NCBI RefSeq assembly: GCF_001540865.1
Contig: NC_033631.1
Span: 8,861,283 to 8,925,282 of the forward strand
Source of the DNA: Ananas comosus
Lineage: Eukaryota > Streptophyta > Magnoliopsida > Poales > Bromeliaceae
Direction of reading: 5' to 3'
Length of the DNA: 64,000 nucleotides
This document shows, one piece after another, positions 23,501 to 36,038 of this stretch; within the stretch, counting starts at the first letter, position 1; every line of letters starts with the position of its first letter. The position numbers and the translations under genes were made by a program. Below the pieces are notes generated by a model that saw only the letters and a program-made list of their open reading frames with translations, made no database searches and was not told the origin of the DNA.

Positions 23501-24692
23501 AATTAATATTTTATAATTAATTATGATAGTAGAATAATAAAATATGCATACTTTAATATTATATAATAAAATTAAAAATAATAATTAAATATTTATGATG
23601 TCCTCCTCATGTCACTGGTTCAATTTGTGCAAGTCTAGGCCAAATCAATTTACTATTAATTATTCTAATATGAGTAAAAAATATCTCCAATAAACTTTTC
23701 AAATTAAAATCGAGATTAAATCAAAGTGTAATTTAAAAATAATAATAATGACTATCGAATCGAGCCCGATTAAGGATGCACCCCATTCGATTTGGCCAGA
23801 TGCAAAGAGAACCCATGTGGAATTGGAGTTAGTCTCCAAAACACCCTAATTCCACTTTATTTTTTGAATTTGAAATCAAGTTTTAATAAAATATAAAGCA
23901 CTGTCATTATATTGTTAGAGATGAGAGGCCCCTAGAATAAATTAATTTACAAAATTAATCAAATGATATACAACAATATATTTCAAACGTATATGGCTAA
24001 CATATATATAGATAACTCCTCTTTGTTTTATTTTAAATCTTGAATTATACAAGTGGTATTAAAGTAAATCACGCTTCCAACACCCCCTCTATTGCATTTC
24101 CTATGCTTCAGGAGTCAGCAGGGACGGCTTAATCCGGCACTTCTTCCACCGGCCGTCGCGTGCGTACACGACCGGCACGCGGAAGCGGCGGAAGGTGCAC
24201 ACCGCCGACCCGCAATGCGGCGAGACGCGGTGGCACAAGACAGGAAAGACACGGCCCGTGTTCGGCCCCGAGGGGAACCTCCTAGGGTACAAGAAGATCT
24301 TGGTCCTCTACACCAGCTACGGCAAGCAAAAGAAGCCGGAGAAAACCAACTGGGTCACGCACCAGTACCACCTCGGCGCCGACGACGAGGAGAAGGACGG
24401 CGAGCTCGTCGTGTCGAAGGTGTTCTACCAGACGCAGCCGCGACAGTGCGGCGGCGTAAGAGAGGACGCGGTACGGAGCAGCTTCAAGGGACAGAGTAGC
24501 AGTAGCGTCGACATTGAGGGCGACGAGGTTGCGTACAAAGAAGGGCACGTCGCCGAGTTCTACGGCACGGGGTTGTTAGGTTACAACCAAGGAGGAAATG
24601 GTAACGGTGGTAGTAATAGCAGTAAAGCCAGTTCCGCACATGTGATAGCTAGTTTCGCTTTGCATGCGTGCGGACCGAGTTTTATTGGGTAA
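19556..24692 (+). CDS. NAC073-like: NAC transcription factor, SND2/SND3 (NAC073/NAC010) clade
   Basis: Three exons: 19556-19672, 20612-20825 and 24112-24692 (303 residues). An in-phase acceptor at 20648 is a plausible alternative for exon 2 and gives 291 residues. Exon 1 carries TCPSCGH (24-30), the short Cys motif before the NAC domain in this clade. The NAC domain follows: [86 protein letters not shown] (family usually WVMHQYHL) and [12 protein letters not shown]. The C-terminal tail of about 80 residues is Ser/Gly-rich and divergent. In Arabidopsis this clade acts in the nucleus in the secondary-wall network of fibres. Exon 1 precedes a CT repeat right after its donor; intron 2 holds a CACTA-like element and a MITE. 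The N-terminus is doubtful because the clade's MTW start motif lies out of frame at 19551. Confidence 0.88.
19680..19728. repeat. (TC)n microsatellite at the NAC exon-1 donor
   Basis: About 24 units starting 7 nt after the exon 1/intron 1 border (GT at 19673). A frame continuing from exon 1 into it gives a spurious Ser/Leu repeat. Confidence 0.9.
20482..20546. repeat. (TA)n microsatellite before NAC exon 2
   Basis: About 30 TA units ending about 65 bp upstream of the exon 2 acceptor. Confidence 0.9.
21848..22187. mobile_element. MITE-like inverted repeat in NAC intron 2
   Basis: Left end GGTAAATTATAGAAAATTTT with CTTATAAATATT; right end the inverse, GTATTTATAAGAAAATTTTA with TGTAATTTAG. About 340 bp, non-coding. 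Confidence 0.55.
22831..23341. mobile_element. CACTA-like (En/Spm) non-autonomous element in NAC intron 2
   Basis: Ends are CACTACAACAGAATTAGG and CCGTTTTTGTTGTAGTG: CACTAC termini inverted at the right end, flanked by AAA on both sides (22828-22830, 23342-23344), as expected for CACTA's 3-bp duplications. Subterminal AGTGTCGCTA / TAGCGACAC-type motifs recur near the right end. 511 bp, no transposase frame. Confidence 0.75.
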
Positions 24693-24959
24693 ATGTGGTT
24701 TTGAATAATATTGTAGATTTACATGTTAAAAGAAAATTAAACTTTGATAAGAAAGATGTAATTAAAATGTATCTTGTGATGTATGTGTGTAAGTAACATG
24801 TTATATAAAAGAGCTAATTGTTCTATGCCTATTTAGATGTCATGATCTATTTAACATGTTACCCACACGTGGAATTAATTGTACCTTTGAATAAGTTGGT
24901 ATATTATGTAATATTTTATTCTCTCTGATCGTAATAACAATAGTTTCAAATTAATAGAA

Positions 24960-25283
24960 AAGGTAAATTACACTTTTGTCCTCAAACCGTGAGGAGAGCA
25001 TGATACTCTGGCCGTCCAATTTTAATTTGTAGCAAGTTTGATTTGAATTTTTTAATTTTGTAGATATAAAAATAATATAGTATCTTAATTACTGTTGCAT
25101 TATGAATCATAATGTTTCCACATACATTACTTCTACATCAATAATTTATTAATATTATGCCAGCTAAATTGGATTATGTGATTCGATTATAATAATTTAA
25201 AAAGTTTGGTAACAAATTGTTATAAATTAAAAACTAAAATGTCATGCTCCTCGTAGTTTGAGGACCAAAAGTGTAATTTATAT
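24960..25283. mobile_element. MITE-like inverted repeat downstream of the NAC gene
   Basis: Left AGGTAAATTACACTTTTGTC, right CCAAAAGTGTAATTTATATT; the arms (about 60 bp) also share CTCAAACCGTGAGGAGAGCA and its inverse. About 324 bp. Confidence 0.65.
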
Positions 25284-25285
25284 TA

Positions 25286-26557
25286 AAATAATATCTTAAG
25301 AAAGTATTCCCCTATTTTAGGGCTTATGATTTTTATGTCATAATGATAGAAATACACACAGTAGGTTCTTTGTATGTTCAAATAAGATATACAATAATAA
25401 TTCATTTGGTATGAAAAAATTAAGGAAAAAAAATTGTGATTGGGATTAATGAATTTGATTTTTACTCTTGAAATGTTTTAGTAGTGGTAATTTAGTATGA
25501 TAGCGTATTTTACCTCCGAGACGATTTATCTTATTCCGAAAAAAATATTTGAATTAGGATCGAATGCGCTATTCTATTTTTTCATATTTGAACACAGTAC
25601 TTCTATCTATCAAAATTACAAATGTGTCAAACAAAATGTCCAAGCATCCAAAGCGGATTTCGGGTCGAGGGCCCAATAACCCGGCCCGACTCGATAAAAA
25701 GTTTGGCCCATGGGCTAGCCCATTTACATCTGAATCTAATTTTGTTCCTCTTGCACAAGTCATAACGAGGCAATTGATTTAGATTTAATTTAATACAAAC
25801 TTAAATTTATGATTTAATTTGCTCACAAAGCGACAAGTGTCCAAATTAATTCCCACTCCCTTACCTACACATGGCCACGAATGTTACATGCCAATGTTAC
25901 TAAAATATGATTAATTATGGGATTAAAAAAATATATACTAAAAAGGGGGTTACATCATTGTTATTCACCTACACGTCGGATAAATGAAAGAATTGTAAAT
26001 AAATGCATGTGAAGCAAACTTCCTTTTGAGCACTAAGAATGATTACATGCATGGTGAAAAGAAACAAATGGTGTTAAAATTAATATTTTAAAAAATCGTG
26101 TCCCTAAGTGATTCAAAACTATTGTTGGATTAGGAATTATTGGTTGAACCAGCGGTGGTACAAGATCATAAATATTTAATTATTATTTTAATTTATATTA
26201 GTGTAAATTGATTTCAAGTTGTTAAATTTTAATATCACTTAATAAAAAAAAAATCAAGCTGATTTGATTAAAACAACACTGGTTCACAGTTTCGACAGCT
26301 GAATCATCAATTCAAACAGATCAAAGCGATTTTTCAACTTATCTGGTTCAAAAAATTGACCTGAACCGCTTTATAGGCTATGGTTACATTTGGACCGATT
26401 GAATCGGCCAGTTCAAATCTGCTTTTTAAATCATTAATATGAATGGAGACGTACTTTTTAGAATCCTAATAAATAATGTAATAATTAAAAGAAAAGGGAG
26501 TCCACATAATATATACACATGTATAGTAGTTATATACCATACAGAGAAAGAGAGCGT
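25286..26557. other. Intergenic, no gene seen
   Basis: AT-rich. 25655-25720 has GGGTCGAGGGCCC and GGCCCGAC motifs of hAT-like debris. Confidence 0.45.
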
Positions 26558-26800
26558 TGGGCTGGATACTTTATTAAATATTAATACTGTATAATATCTA
26601 GTTTTTAGTCCTCTGATAAAAAACTGTAGGATTCAGATAATAGTAGTCTCCTAGGGGTTAATGATGGTCACCCTAGGATTTAACGGGTGGTTGATAGAAT
26701 AGCATGATTTAATAGGTAGAATTGATCAGAGTATATCTAATAGTGAAAAACTGGATAGCACCTACTGCTTGATATTAAAATAATATTCCGGACGGAATCT
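26558..26800. mobile_element. MITE family B, copy 5, diverged
   Basis: Begins TTGGGCTGGATACTTTATTA; interior GGATTTAACGGGTGGTTGAT and AATAGCATGATTTAATAGG; ends ATATTCCGGACGGAATCT. Same layout as the other family members. Confidence 0.6.
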
Positions 26801-27650
26801 ATCCACAGTAAATTACTATTTTGCCGCTATATTTATGGCTGCCACCTCAAAAATTTAATAACTACTTAGCATTCTCTGCATTGAGTGCACTGGGTGTATA
26901 AGTATACATGAACCATATACGTAATATCTTATAATAGTGACTTGAAACACTAATTCATCAAATATATTTTAAAGCTCTTTTAATATTATAGATTGTATAT
27001 ATTAAATTATATTATATTGAATTAAATCGACAAAATATTAATAATCATCTCATATAAGTTGTGGTTTACGAAGTATTAATATACTCTAAATACAAGTAAT
27101 AATTTTTACTCTTCTGCCCTCTGTCACGCTATTTAGATCAATTACTTACACACAGTGTATAAATATATTTTAATTGCAGTTGTAAATTTGCATGTTAGAT
27201 ACGTTAGTTTGATTAGTTTAATGTATACATAGTTTCTTTTTTTCAAATCAATTATTTTAAGCATTTTAAATCATAGCTATTAAAATATAGTTTCAAATAT
27301 TAGTTATGAAATAGTGTGTGGCGTATGAAAGAGGTAGACACCGGGTTCATGTAATAGTGTCATCCCTTGACGATTGTTACAAAAGGTAAGGACCCCCTCA
27401 ACTATTTGCCATGTGCAATGGGTCCCTCAATTTTAACTTTTCTAATTAAATTTATTTTTACCTAGTTATAGCAAATTAAATTAGAATAGCCGATATCTAA
27501 ACACATTTAAATTATAATAATCATGCATTTGCAATTTTACAGTTAACTTTTTAAATTAAATTAGAATAACCATTATCTAATCTATTAATTTATTATTCGT
27601 TCGTCAGTTCATGAGTCAATTTATGTTCTGTTCCTTTGACACTCTTATTA
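26801..27650. other. Intergenic, nothing recognised
   Basis: AT-rich. Motifs such as GGTAAGGACCCCCTCAACTA (about 27385) look like MITE debris. Confidence 0.4.
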
Positions 27651-28008
27651 GGTACCATTTGGCTGGAGGATAAACATGGAATAAAGGACTTTATCCCCTT
27701 TATTCTACAAAACGAAGTGAAAAATGACTATTTCTCTCTTAACGGGTTATTCTAGAATAATCCGTTAAGAGAGGAGAACTACTATTCTTCCCACCTCATG
27801 GAATAGCAGTTCTTGTTCTTTATTCTTCCCTTTAAATAATAATTTATTTATTAACTATGATAATTGGTATATTATATTCTTAATAAATTAAATTTTTAAA
27901 ATTTAATTTTTATCCAAACATAAAATTAATTTTATTTCTATTTATTCTAAGAGTTGTATTTATTTTTGGAATAATCTAAAATAATTTATTTTCGAATTAA
28001 ACGGTACC
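27651..28008. mobile_element. MITE with GGTACC ends and a perfect inner palindrome
   Basis: Left TTAGGTACCATTTGG and right AAACGGTACCTAAG are inverted. The inner hairpin TCTTAACGGGTTATTCTAGA / ATAATCCGTTAAGAGA lies about 27736-27774. No target duplication is certain; Harbinger or hAT are both possible. Confidence 0.55.
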
Positions 28009-28010
28009 TA

Positions 28011-29486
28011 AGAATGAGACATTTATATACACGCGTAACTTGCCTAACAAAAAAATAAAAAACAAAACAAAAACAAAAAAACAAATTACCCGAGTGTGGC
28101 AGTGTCTCAGTACCCTTGTCATTGTCATGTTTACCTTAATTAGCGGGTCCCACCAAATGCGCTTGTCCCTACCAAGGATAGGAGGAGGGGGACACAAAGC
28201 ACAAACCCTAAAAAGCAAAATCAAAAAAATAATAATAATAATAAAAAGGTGACAGATGCCATTGGGTTTAGATCCCATCATGTCATGGAATCATGATTAT
28301 GTACAGACATGCACAAACTGTATGTATATGTATGGCCCACCGCAGGCCATGCTATTTCTATATCATTGGACCAAACTTCACCCAAACCAATCAATTTGGT
28401 CGGGCCCACCAATGTTTTAAGTGTTAAATATAGGGACCTCAGTCGCTACGGGTATTCGAAATTTTATCCGAACTCGAATGAAGCAGATATATTTAATGCT
28501 AAATAAATATGAATACGGTTATGGGTATTAAAAATAAAAATCCGACGAATATAAATTTGGATATAAATTTTAACTGCACCCGACATGAACCAGAACCAGA
28601 ACCCAAACCCGAATCTGAACCCAACCCAAATTCGAATTTATTTTGCATTATATATAATATATATACTAGTGTAGGGACCTGTATCAGGTAGATAATAGAA
28701 GTAAAATTTTAAAATTTTAATAAAATTTATATCTACAGTTTATTAATGTATAGAAAGCTATATCATGTTAAGTACAGTCAATTTGTATGACAAAATTCAA
28801 CTGATAAAAAATAAAATTATAGTTAGAAGCTTTTATAATTTTTTAAAAATTATCGATATACAGTAAGAGACATATAATTTTATCGTATTATATACCTCTT
28901 GAACATTTCGTTGTGAAAGATAAAAAATAGCTAGCTCTAGTTGAATCAAGTATCTCTGTCCAAACATCAAAACAAATTAAGGGCATAAAACACATAAATA
29001 ATAAGTTAACCTATTTGGCTTAAAAGAATTTTGGGTGAGATCTCAAGCTTTAATCTCAACATCATACTTTTTAATCTACAAAAGAGATTTTATCCACAAT
29101 AGTGCTTACTCAAAAAAATAGTCATAGTATAAAAAATAAAACAAAAACATAAATTAAAAAGAAAACAAATATTTTTTTGGAGCACTTCTTCATCCACACA
29201 AGCTTGCTCATCAAAATCTCATACATCTTCTTAATTTTCAACTGGTAGTTGCTTCCCGCGCGGAGTCACTTCTGGATTACCATTGCGACCTATGAACACA
29301 TAACTCATCTGTATCACCAAACTGCGATATTTAAACTGACACAGTCTTACCATCACATCAACCATAGAAACCCTAATTCTCAAACAATTTGGATTTACCA
29401 AGAAGTTCCTGCGATCCTCGAGAAGCGAGCTCCCGCACAACGTCCGCTTGAAGAGGAGGCTTAAGACGCTGCTCGCCTCGGCGCAA
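28011..29486. other. Intergenic with a hAT-like fragment
   Basis: 28440-28680 contains ATTCGAAATTTTATCCGAAC and GAACCCAACCC motifs like 43240-43732. 29230-29486 is more balanced in composition with open frames on both strands and abuts the solo LTR, but no product is recognised. Confidence 0.4.
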
Positions 29487-29491
29487 TTGTG

Positions 29492-31358
29492 TGTAGTATC
29501 CCTGAGGTTTGGTTGTCTGTGAGATTTCAGCATTTGAGACTTGTCGGCACATCTAGAGAGTATCGGAACAAGTCAGAGTCATTTTGGCGCGAAATAGACG
29601 CAAAACGAATTTTGTGCAACGCGAGAGCAGAGTTTTAATATTAGAATCTGCAAAGTGTATGTTTTCAGTATTCAGTACCGGTACCACACAGGGGAGTATC
29701 GGTACCCCAGTGCTTTTTCAGAGTAGACTGCTCTCGGGTTGCCCCATTTGATGCTGAATACCAGTACTGCATCAAGTGAGTACCGATACTGCATCGGGTG
29801 AGTACCGGTACCCAGTATACGAGGCTGCGGGCTGAGAGGCCGAGTACCGGTAACCAAATCTGGTACTGGTACTCTAGCTGGAATTTGGAGTTGGTGAGGA
29901 GCTTTTTGGTCATTTGAAGTGACATTAATCTCTATCTTTTCCCCACCGCTTTATATAGGATAGAGAGGCAGTGAGGGAGCTTCTAGCTACTACTTCCTCT
30001 TTCTCTCTAAGTTGGAGTCGTATGCATGGTGGAGGCCACGGTTTGTGCTCGGATCGACGTCGACGTTACGCCGAAGAGCTGTTCGAGCGAGTAGACGTCG
30101 CGGTTGCGCCGTTCGAGACCGGGCGAGGGCGCGTTTTCCCTTCTCTCGACTTCTCGCCGTAATTGGACTAGCTTTTAGAGGTGGGTTGAAGTTACCGGAT
30201 TTACCTCCTAAGTTTTTATGTTGTCAACGTGTGTCATATGTTTATTTTCTTACTAGTACTCGAATTCATGGATTAGGTTTACAATCTGAATTTGGAATTA
30301 AGATAGTAGTATAATTTAACATGTTGGACTTGAAATTGACTTAGGAGAAAACTATTAGATTCTATACTGTCACTTTCTGAAAACTACCAGATTTAGTTTT
30401 AGGAGCTGTGGTTTGTTTGTATCGTCGCAGTTTGTACGCGGTGGATACTCAGATTAGTGTAGGATGAATTTATGCTCATGTTGGGATGTCGAGTTTATTT
30501 TATAGTAGTGTGTAGACTGTTTTGGACTGTCGGGTGCCGTTACGGTTGACGGTGGACCCAGATTGCTGTTTTTTGCATCGGATTGTGCCAATGGCACGTG
30601 AGAGTTGGTTTTTAGACCAGTTAGACCCATTTACTTTGATTATTGCCTGTAAGAGCCTGATCGAGCTCGGCAGAGACACGCTTGCATACTCGGTTGGGTA
30701 GCGCCCACGAATGCTACTCCAGGTCAGGCTTTGTGGGTTCGTGTTGATGTCGTAGTGTCCAGATTGGACTTACTCTTCATCAACTACCCAGCGTGGTGAT
30801 GGTTGGTGTAGCTTCGACAGATGGGACGGATGTGTTCACAGTCCCTAGTGAGATTGGGTCAGAAATTGCATCATGTTTACATCCACAGACAGCTAGTATT
30901 GGTTAGCGATAGTATAGTGGCATATAGCTGTAGAGTTTTATCAGCTTTCTTTACTATCTTCCTGCATATTTTCTGTAGACTTAGTGGGTGAGCCGTTGAG
31001 GTCGGTAGCGGTACCTACTGAGGACTACTTCTTTTTGCAGTAGTTCTCACACCCAGTTGTTAACCCCTTTTTGCAGAGCCTTCTTCTGCGGTTGCTGCTG
31101 TCCCTGATACTGATCATAGAAAGGGAGTTGCGAGCTAGATCTCTTCCAGACGAGTTGTAGTGCTAGAGGAGTACCTCCCACAAGTAGTTTTGAGGTATTT
31201 ATGTACATATGGTTGTTGTTTGGATACTCGCCGGAGCGAGAGATGTAGTAGACATTTTTGCATGTACTTGAACTCCTTGAGATATATATATATATATATA
31301 TTAGTATATATATATATATATAATATATTATATATATATATATATATATATACTAATA

Positions 31359-31389
<31 letters not shown>

Positions 31390-31538
31390 ATTATTTTCAG
31401 TTTTCAGTTTAATAAACTTTACCATGTGGTTGTAGCTTGGCTTTTGTTATAGGTACAGTTATCGCTTCGTATACAAGAAAAATTCTATTATAACGGCGGG
31501 TCTGTTGGCTGGAAAAACGTGTAATCCGCAGCGTGATA
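29492..31538 (+). mobile_element. Solo LTR of a Ty3-type retrotransposon
   Basis: It is flanked by the 5-bp direct repeat TTGTG (29487-29491 and 31539-31543). It starts TGTAGTATCC and ends GCGTGATA, and is homologous along its length to the 5' LTR at 61009-62949 (shared GTACCGGTA blocks, TTGGATTAG-type segments, GGACTGTCGGGTGCCG, CCCAGCGTGGTG). The length is 2047 bp, partly from a TA/GT microsatellite near the 3' end. A lone LTR with a target duplication is the usual outcome of recombination between two LTRs. The frames within it are spurious. Confidence 0.88.
31280..31391. repeat. Compound (TA)n-(GT)n microsatellite inside the solo LTR
   Basis: TA-rich from 31280 to 31352, then GT from 31362 to 31391. 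Absent from the sister LTR at 61-63 kb, so it arose after the copies separated. Confidence 0.85.
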
Positions 31539-31543
31539 TTGTG

Positions 31544-33953
31544 GGCACACGTAAGCCGCGGGAGGAGGCAGCCGAGGCGGTAGCGGTTCACGACTAGCAG
31601 GGGCCAGGTGCGGATCGACCCAGCAGGCACTTATATAGGCCGCGTTTCAGCTTCGCAGGATGATGCTTTTCGAAGGAGGCAATGTTCTTCTCATGCTTTT
31701 CTTCTTCTTCGTCTTCTTCTTCGTCTTCTTCTTCTTCATCATCGTCCTCATCATCTTCGCTAACGCAATGAGAGAGAGAGAAATGAGTATAGGGTAGTAG
31801 ATTAGATGATAATACTTTTCTTTGCATGAAAAATAAGAATTAATGAAGAAGGGGAGTGGATTGGAGTTACAAAACCTACTCATTAGTGCGGGGTGGAAGG
31901 ATTAATGAAGGAGGTGAATAGATTGGAGTTACAAAATTCACTCATTAGTAGAATATGGTGCATATAATTAAATATTGCATCTTGAATTAATTAATTTAAT
32001 CTCAAGATAGGTGCTAGGAAAACCACCATTGGAAGAGAAAGAGCCAATGAAGGAGGTCACGCCACGTTGGATAAGAAATCGAGATTTAATATAGGGTTAT
32101 AGATATATAAAAATTTGATGTTACATTTGAATTTGTATTTTAAAAATTTAAATTTAATGTAATATATTTTGAAATATTGAAAAAAAATAATTATTTTGGA
32201 TTCGAATTTTCGGGTTCGAATTTGGATTCGGGTCTCAAGTTTGGAGTCGAATCCGGGTTAGGATTTTTCAAAATCCACGTCAATCCGGCATGTTGACATC
32301 TCTAGTTAAATCATGAGTGCCACATGCACAGGACTTAAAATAATCCTATATTATATAATAATAAGTATGATAGGACTAAAACGTTTAATTCGATTATGAT
32401 ATTTTGAACGATGGTTAAATTTACGAGATTAAAAAAGTTAAACATATTAGCACTGAAGTAATTCTAAGATGAGTAATCTCTTGAGAAGCTGGGGATCACA
32501 ATGGAACCCAAATTTCACCCGTGGATATCTAAAAAGTAAACCAAACGGATAGTTAACCCCATTTCTCTCTCAGAACACATACGTGCGCGCGCGCACACAC
32601 ATATATTAACCGACTAATTACCATATATTTTCTAAATTCTTCCTTTTTTTATTTTGTCGGAACTCCAAATTTTTCGATATTAATTACTTACAAAAGTAAT
32701 ATTGTACTACTTGTAAATAAAGATGAATTAAAAATAAATCTACAGATATATTTTCGGGCGTTTAAAAAGTTTGCAGGTTCGAAAATTGTAAACTTTAGAC
32801 ATTTTTTTGTTTGGATCAAATAATACATTTCTCTGTATAATTGTTTTTTTAAAAAAACTGGTATATTTTTAATGTGGACAATGTTGTAGTCGCATATTAT
32901 TAAATTAAGCAAAACAGTTATTTTTCCATTAAAAACTTAATTAGTTGCTAAAAATAGTATTTTTAATATCTTTTTATGTATAGATTCGAAATTTTTTGAT
33001 AAACTTAAGACGTGAGCTTGAATTAAAAAGGCATAAATTAAATAATGGTTGGAGTCTGCATGGTGGGACTCAAAATCACGGGTGCTCGATCTGATGCTAT
33101 ATTGATTGAAGTAAAACAATATTAAAACAATCTTAGATTTTAAAAAGCTTATATAATTAATTATTATAGTTAATAGTTAATGCCGCAAAAAGTACTAGAT
33201 TAAATTTGAGTGAGACCAATATTGAATTTATGGATAAAAATGGTTTAATTGAGTATTGGGCCCGATTTGATCTTATGTTTAACCCGATCTTAATTAACTA
33301 ACAAATTTAACTCAAAATAAAAAGAAAAAAATAGCAAGTAAATTTGATTTGTTAATCCCTCAACTAATTGCAACCTAAGTTTTGCGGGATAAAAACAATT
33401 CACGCGTGATTTCATGCCGTAATACAGAACATTTAAAGTGATTTTTGTTGTACAGTAGATATTTCAAATTTGAGCTTTAACATTAATGCATAAGAGAGTT
33501 TTCTTTTTAAAAGCTTGTGTACCTATGTTGTTATACTGAAGCATGTATCTGATTTGAATCGATCATAACCATAATAAAAAATAATAAATTTTTTTTTTAA
33601 AAAAATTCTTCTAAAATTTCATAGCAAGAGCTTTTACTAGATTTAGCGGCTGAGATTCGAATTGAGAACCTCTCCTCCGAGTACAGGAATACAACCACAG
33701 GGCCTAAGACTTGGTAGAGTGGAGAATGACTCAAATTTTATAATATTTTACATTGGGCTTAAGATCAGATTATTTCGATTCATATCTGACATAGTTGCTA
33801 CAACATGTATTAATCTTCTAAGATTGTAATAATAAAATTTTACTATCTAATTTAGTTGACTAAATACTGATATGTAATTACGATGCTACTTTAGTTATTA
33901 TTAAATTATCAACTATATCACTGTCACATCATAATACATTATTACTATGTAAT
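31544..33953. other. Intergenic: GC-rich patch, Glu-rich frame, small tandem repeat
   Basis: 31544-31660 is GC-rich and non-repetitive by eye. 31697-31760 is a CTTCTT-type microsatellite that reads as poly-Glu/Asp on the minus strand. A block of about 60 bp with GATTGGAGTTACAAAA and CTCATTAGT is duplicated at 31839-31958. 32195-32305 is a hAT-like fragment ending TGACATCTCTAG. The rest is AT-rich with nothing recognised. Confidence 0.45.
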
Positions 33954-34330
33954 CAACTTTGACTTGATTGCATCAATATAAAAACTTTGAAACACTAATT
34001 ATAAGAGACAAAAAGTTGAAAGATAAAGTGTCACACAATTCATAATTTAATAATAACTAAAGCCCATTTATGAAATAGAATAAAAAATGAGAGAAAATGG
34101 TGACAAAGAGTTGTGAAAAATTATGAATTGTGTGACACTTTATCTTTCAACTTTTTGTCNCAACTTTGACTTGATTGCATCAATATAAAAACTTTGAAAC
34201 ACTAATTATAAGAGACAAAAAGTTGAAAGATAAAGTGTCACACAATTCATAATTTGAGCTACAATTTGGCCCATTTATGAAATAGAATAAAAAATGAGAG
34301 AAAATGGTGACAAAGAGTTGTGAAAAATTT
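33954..34330. repeat. Duplicated block around a single N, containing a 150-bp MITE
   Basis: 33954-34117 is repeated from 34161, right after an N at 34160. The first copy includes an element at 34007?-34159 (start approximate) whose ends, GACAAAAAGTTGAAAGATAA and its inverse TTATCTTTCAACTTTTTGTC, are perfect inverted repeats of about 42 bp. The second copy lacks the right arm. Confidence 0.7.
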
Positions 34331-36038
34331 AAAGGAGAAGTGATGGGATGATGAGAGCTTAAAAGGGAAAGTGAGAAATTAAAGTAGAAGTGATGGGAGC
34401 TTAAAAAGGAAAGTGGGATGTAGCCACGGTGGGAACAGAGATAGGAATGTTATAGAGTAGCCCATCTTTAATTAATTAATTAATTATTGTTTTTATGTTT
34501 ATTATTATAAATAAAAGAATCTACTCTATGTTACTAAGTTATCATAATAGACTCCTTAACTATAAGGTATACCTCACTCTACGTGTACCTTACTGTACGA
34601 CTTCTGGACGGGCATTAAATACGTTCGACACGTGGTTACACAACCTCCCAGTTATCAAAATGCGGACCAAATCGGTTTTACTATTCGCCAGTCTCAATAT
34701 TTGCTGTTCGATTTTTCAAAATTAAATATTTTGAGGTTAAATTTGAAAGAATATGCGGCTGGCAACGCAAATAATGATGCAACGCGAAGAGAAATAATGT
34801 AACAATTCTTTTAACAGTACAGCTTGCAGCTCGTATTAGTACAATCTCTGTCCAGTTTTACAAAAGCTAAAAAGCTTATAAATTTTTTATGCAAATTGGC
34901 CGGTGATCAATAATAACCACAAATTAAAAAATAAAAATAAAAATAAGGGGTGGAATAGGGTTTTGTTGTGAATTGCTGTTCCGGTTTATCCGGGGGGTCA
35001 AGTTGGATTGTTTAATATTTTAGTTCACCGCAATAACTATCTAGAAAAGTTCTCAGGCAAAATTATAAAAGTCGCTTATAAAAAATATATATTAATTACT
35101 CTAGTATATTTTATATTATCTTGTTAATTCAGTTATAAAATTTTGTAAAAATAAATTTACAGTTAAAGTTAGCTGTAAATCATGCAATAAACTAAAGAAA
35201 TTACTCCATGAATTATTGATTTTGATAGTGTTAGTAAGATAAGAGAGTTTTTTTATCTAAATTTTTTAACATATTTTTTTAGTTGCAAATTGAATTAATA
35301 TATGTTGAGATATGGAACAATGTGATTTGCCAACTCTAATAAAAAAAATTTAACCTAATTTGCTAAGTTTTTAAATTTAAGCGTATGATGGTAAGTAATA
35401 CAATTTAATGCATGGAAATATTACGACTAGATCTGAAGCACAAGAGACCTTTTTTATAATTTAACCAAGTTTTTTATAAAACTATTGATATATTGATATA
35501 CTGATATACTGAATACCACAAATGTTTCACAACTGTTCATTAGATTTCTAAAGAAAAGAAAATTCACAAGACAACTTATTTAAATAGAATCTTTAGTCAA
35601 GAGAATTACAGTTTAAATAATTTTATTTAATAAATTGATCATTAAGTAATTACCAAATAGTTTAAAGTTCTTACTTGCTTCTTTGAGTAGAAAAACTATC
35701 GATGTGGTAGCGTGTTTATGCATGGGAAATGTTTTGAATCTCTCACAAGAGAGTCTTATTGAGTTTTTAAATTGCATTAAATTTACATGACATTTTTAAA
35801 TTGTGTACACAACCGGATCAACATCTTTTGTGTTATGCATGCTGATATATTGTTAAATTATGTCAAAACAAATATTTCGTATATGATCATTTTTATTATG
35901 ACGAATTATGGGCCATTTTAAAGTGGGTACCTAATCTTTTAAAAATTTAGTTTTACCATCAAATCTTTCAGTTCGTTTGATTTGAATCGGTCAACATTAC
36001 TTTGACTTCAAAAATTAAGATAATTTATAATTTTAAAA
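34331..36038. other. Intergenic, nothing recognised
   Basis: AT-rich with no gene-like frame. Confidence 0.5.

Larger units (their letters stand above)
20826..24111 (+). other. Intron 2 of the NAC gene, 3286 bp
   Basis: GTAAGA donor and CTTCAG acceptor; a Gly codon is split G|GA. AT-rich. It holds an inverted-repeat element (21848-22187), a CACTA-like element (22831-23341) and otherwise nothing recognisable. Confidence 0.85.

Noticed and set aside
30012..30314. 100-codon frame in the solo LTR
   Set aside because: Lies wholly within the LTR; the sister LTR does not keep the frame.
31594..31827. Glu/Asp-rich minus-strand frame
   Set aside because: Created by a CTT/TCT microsatellite; no conserved motif around it.
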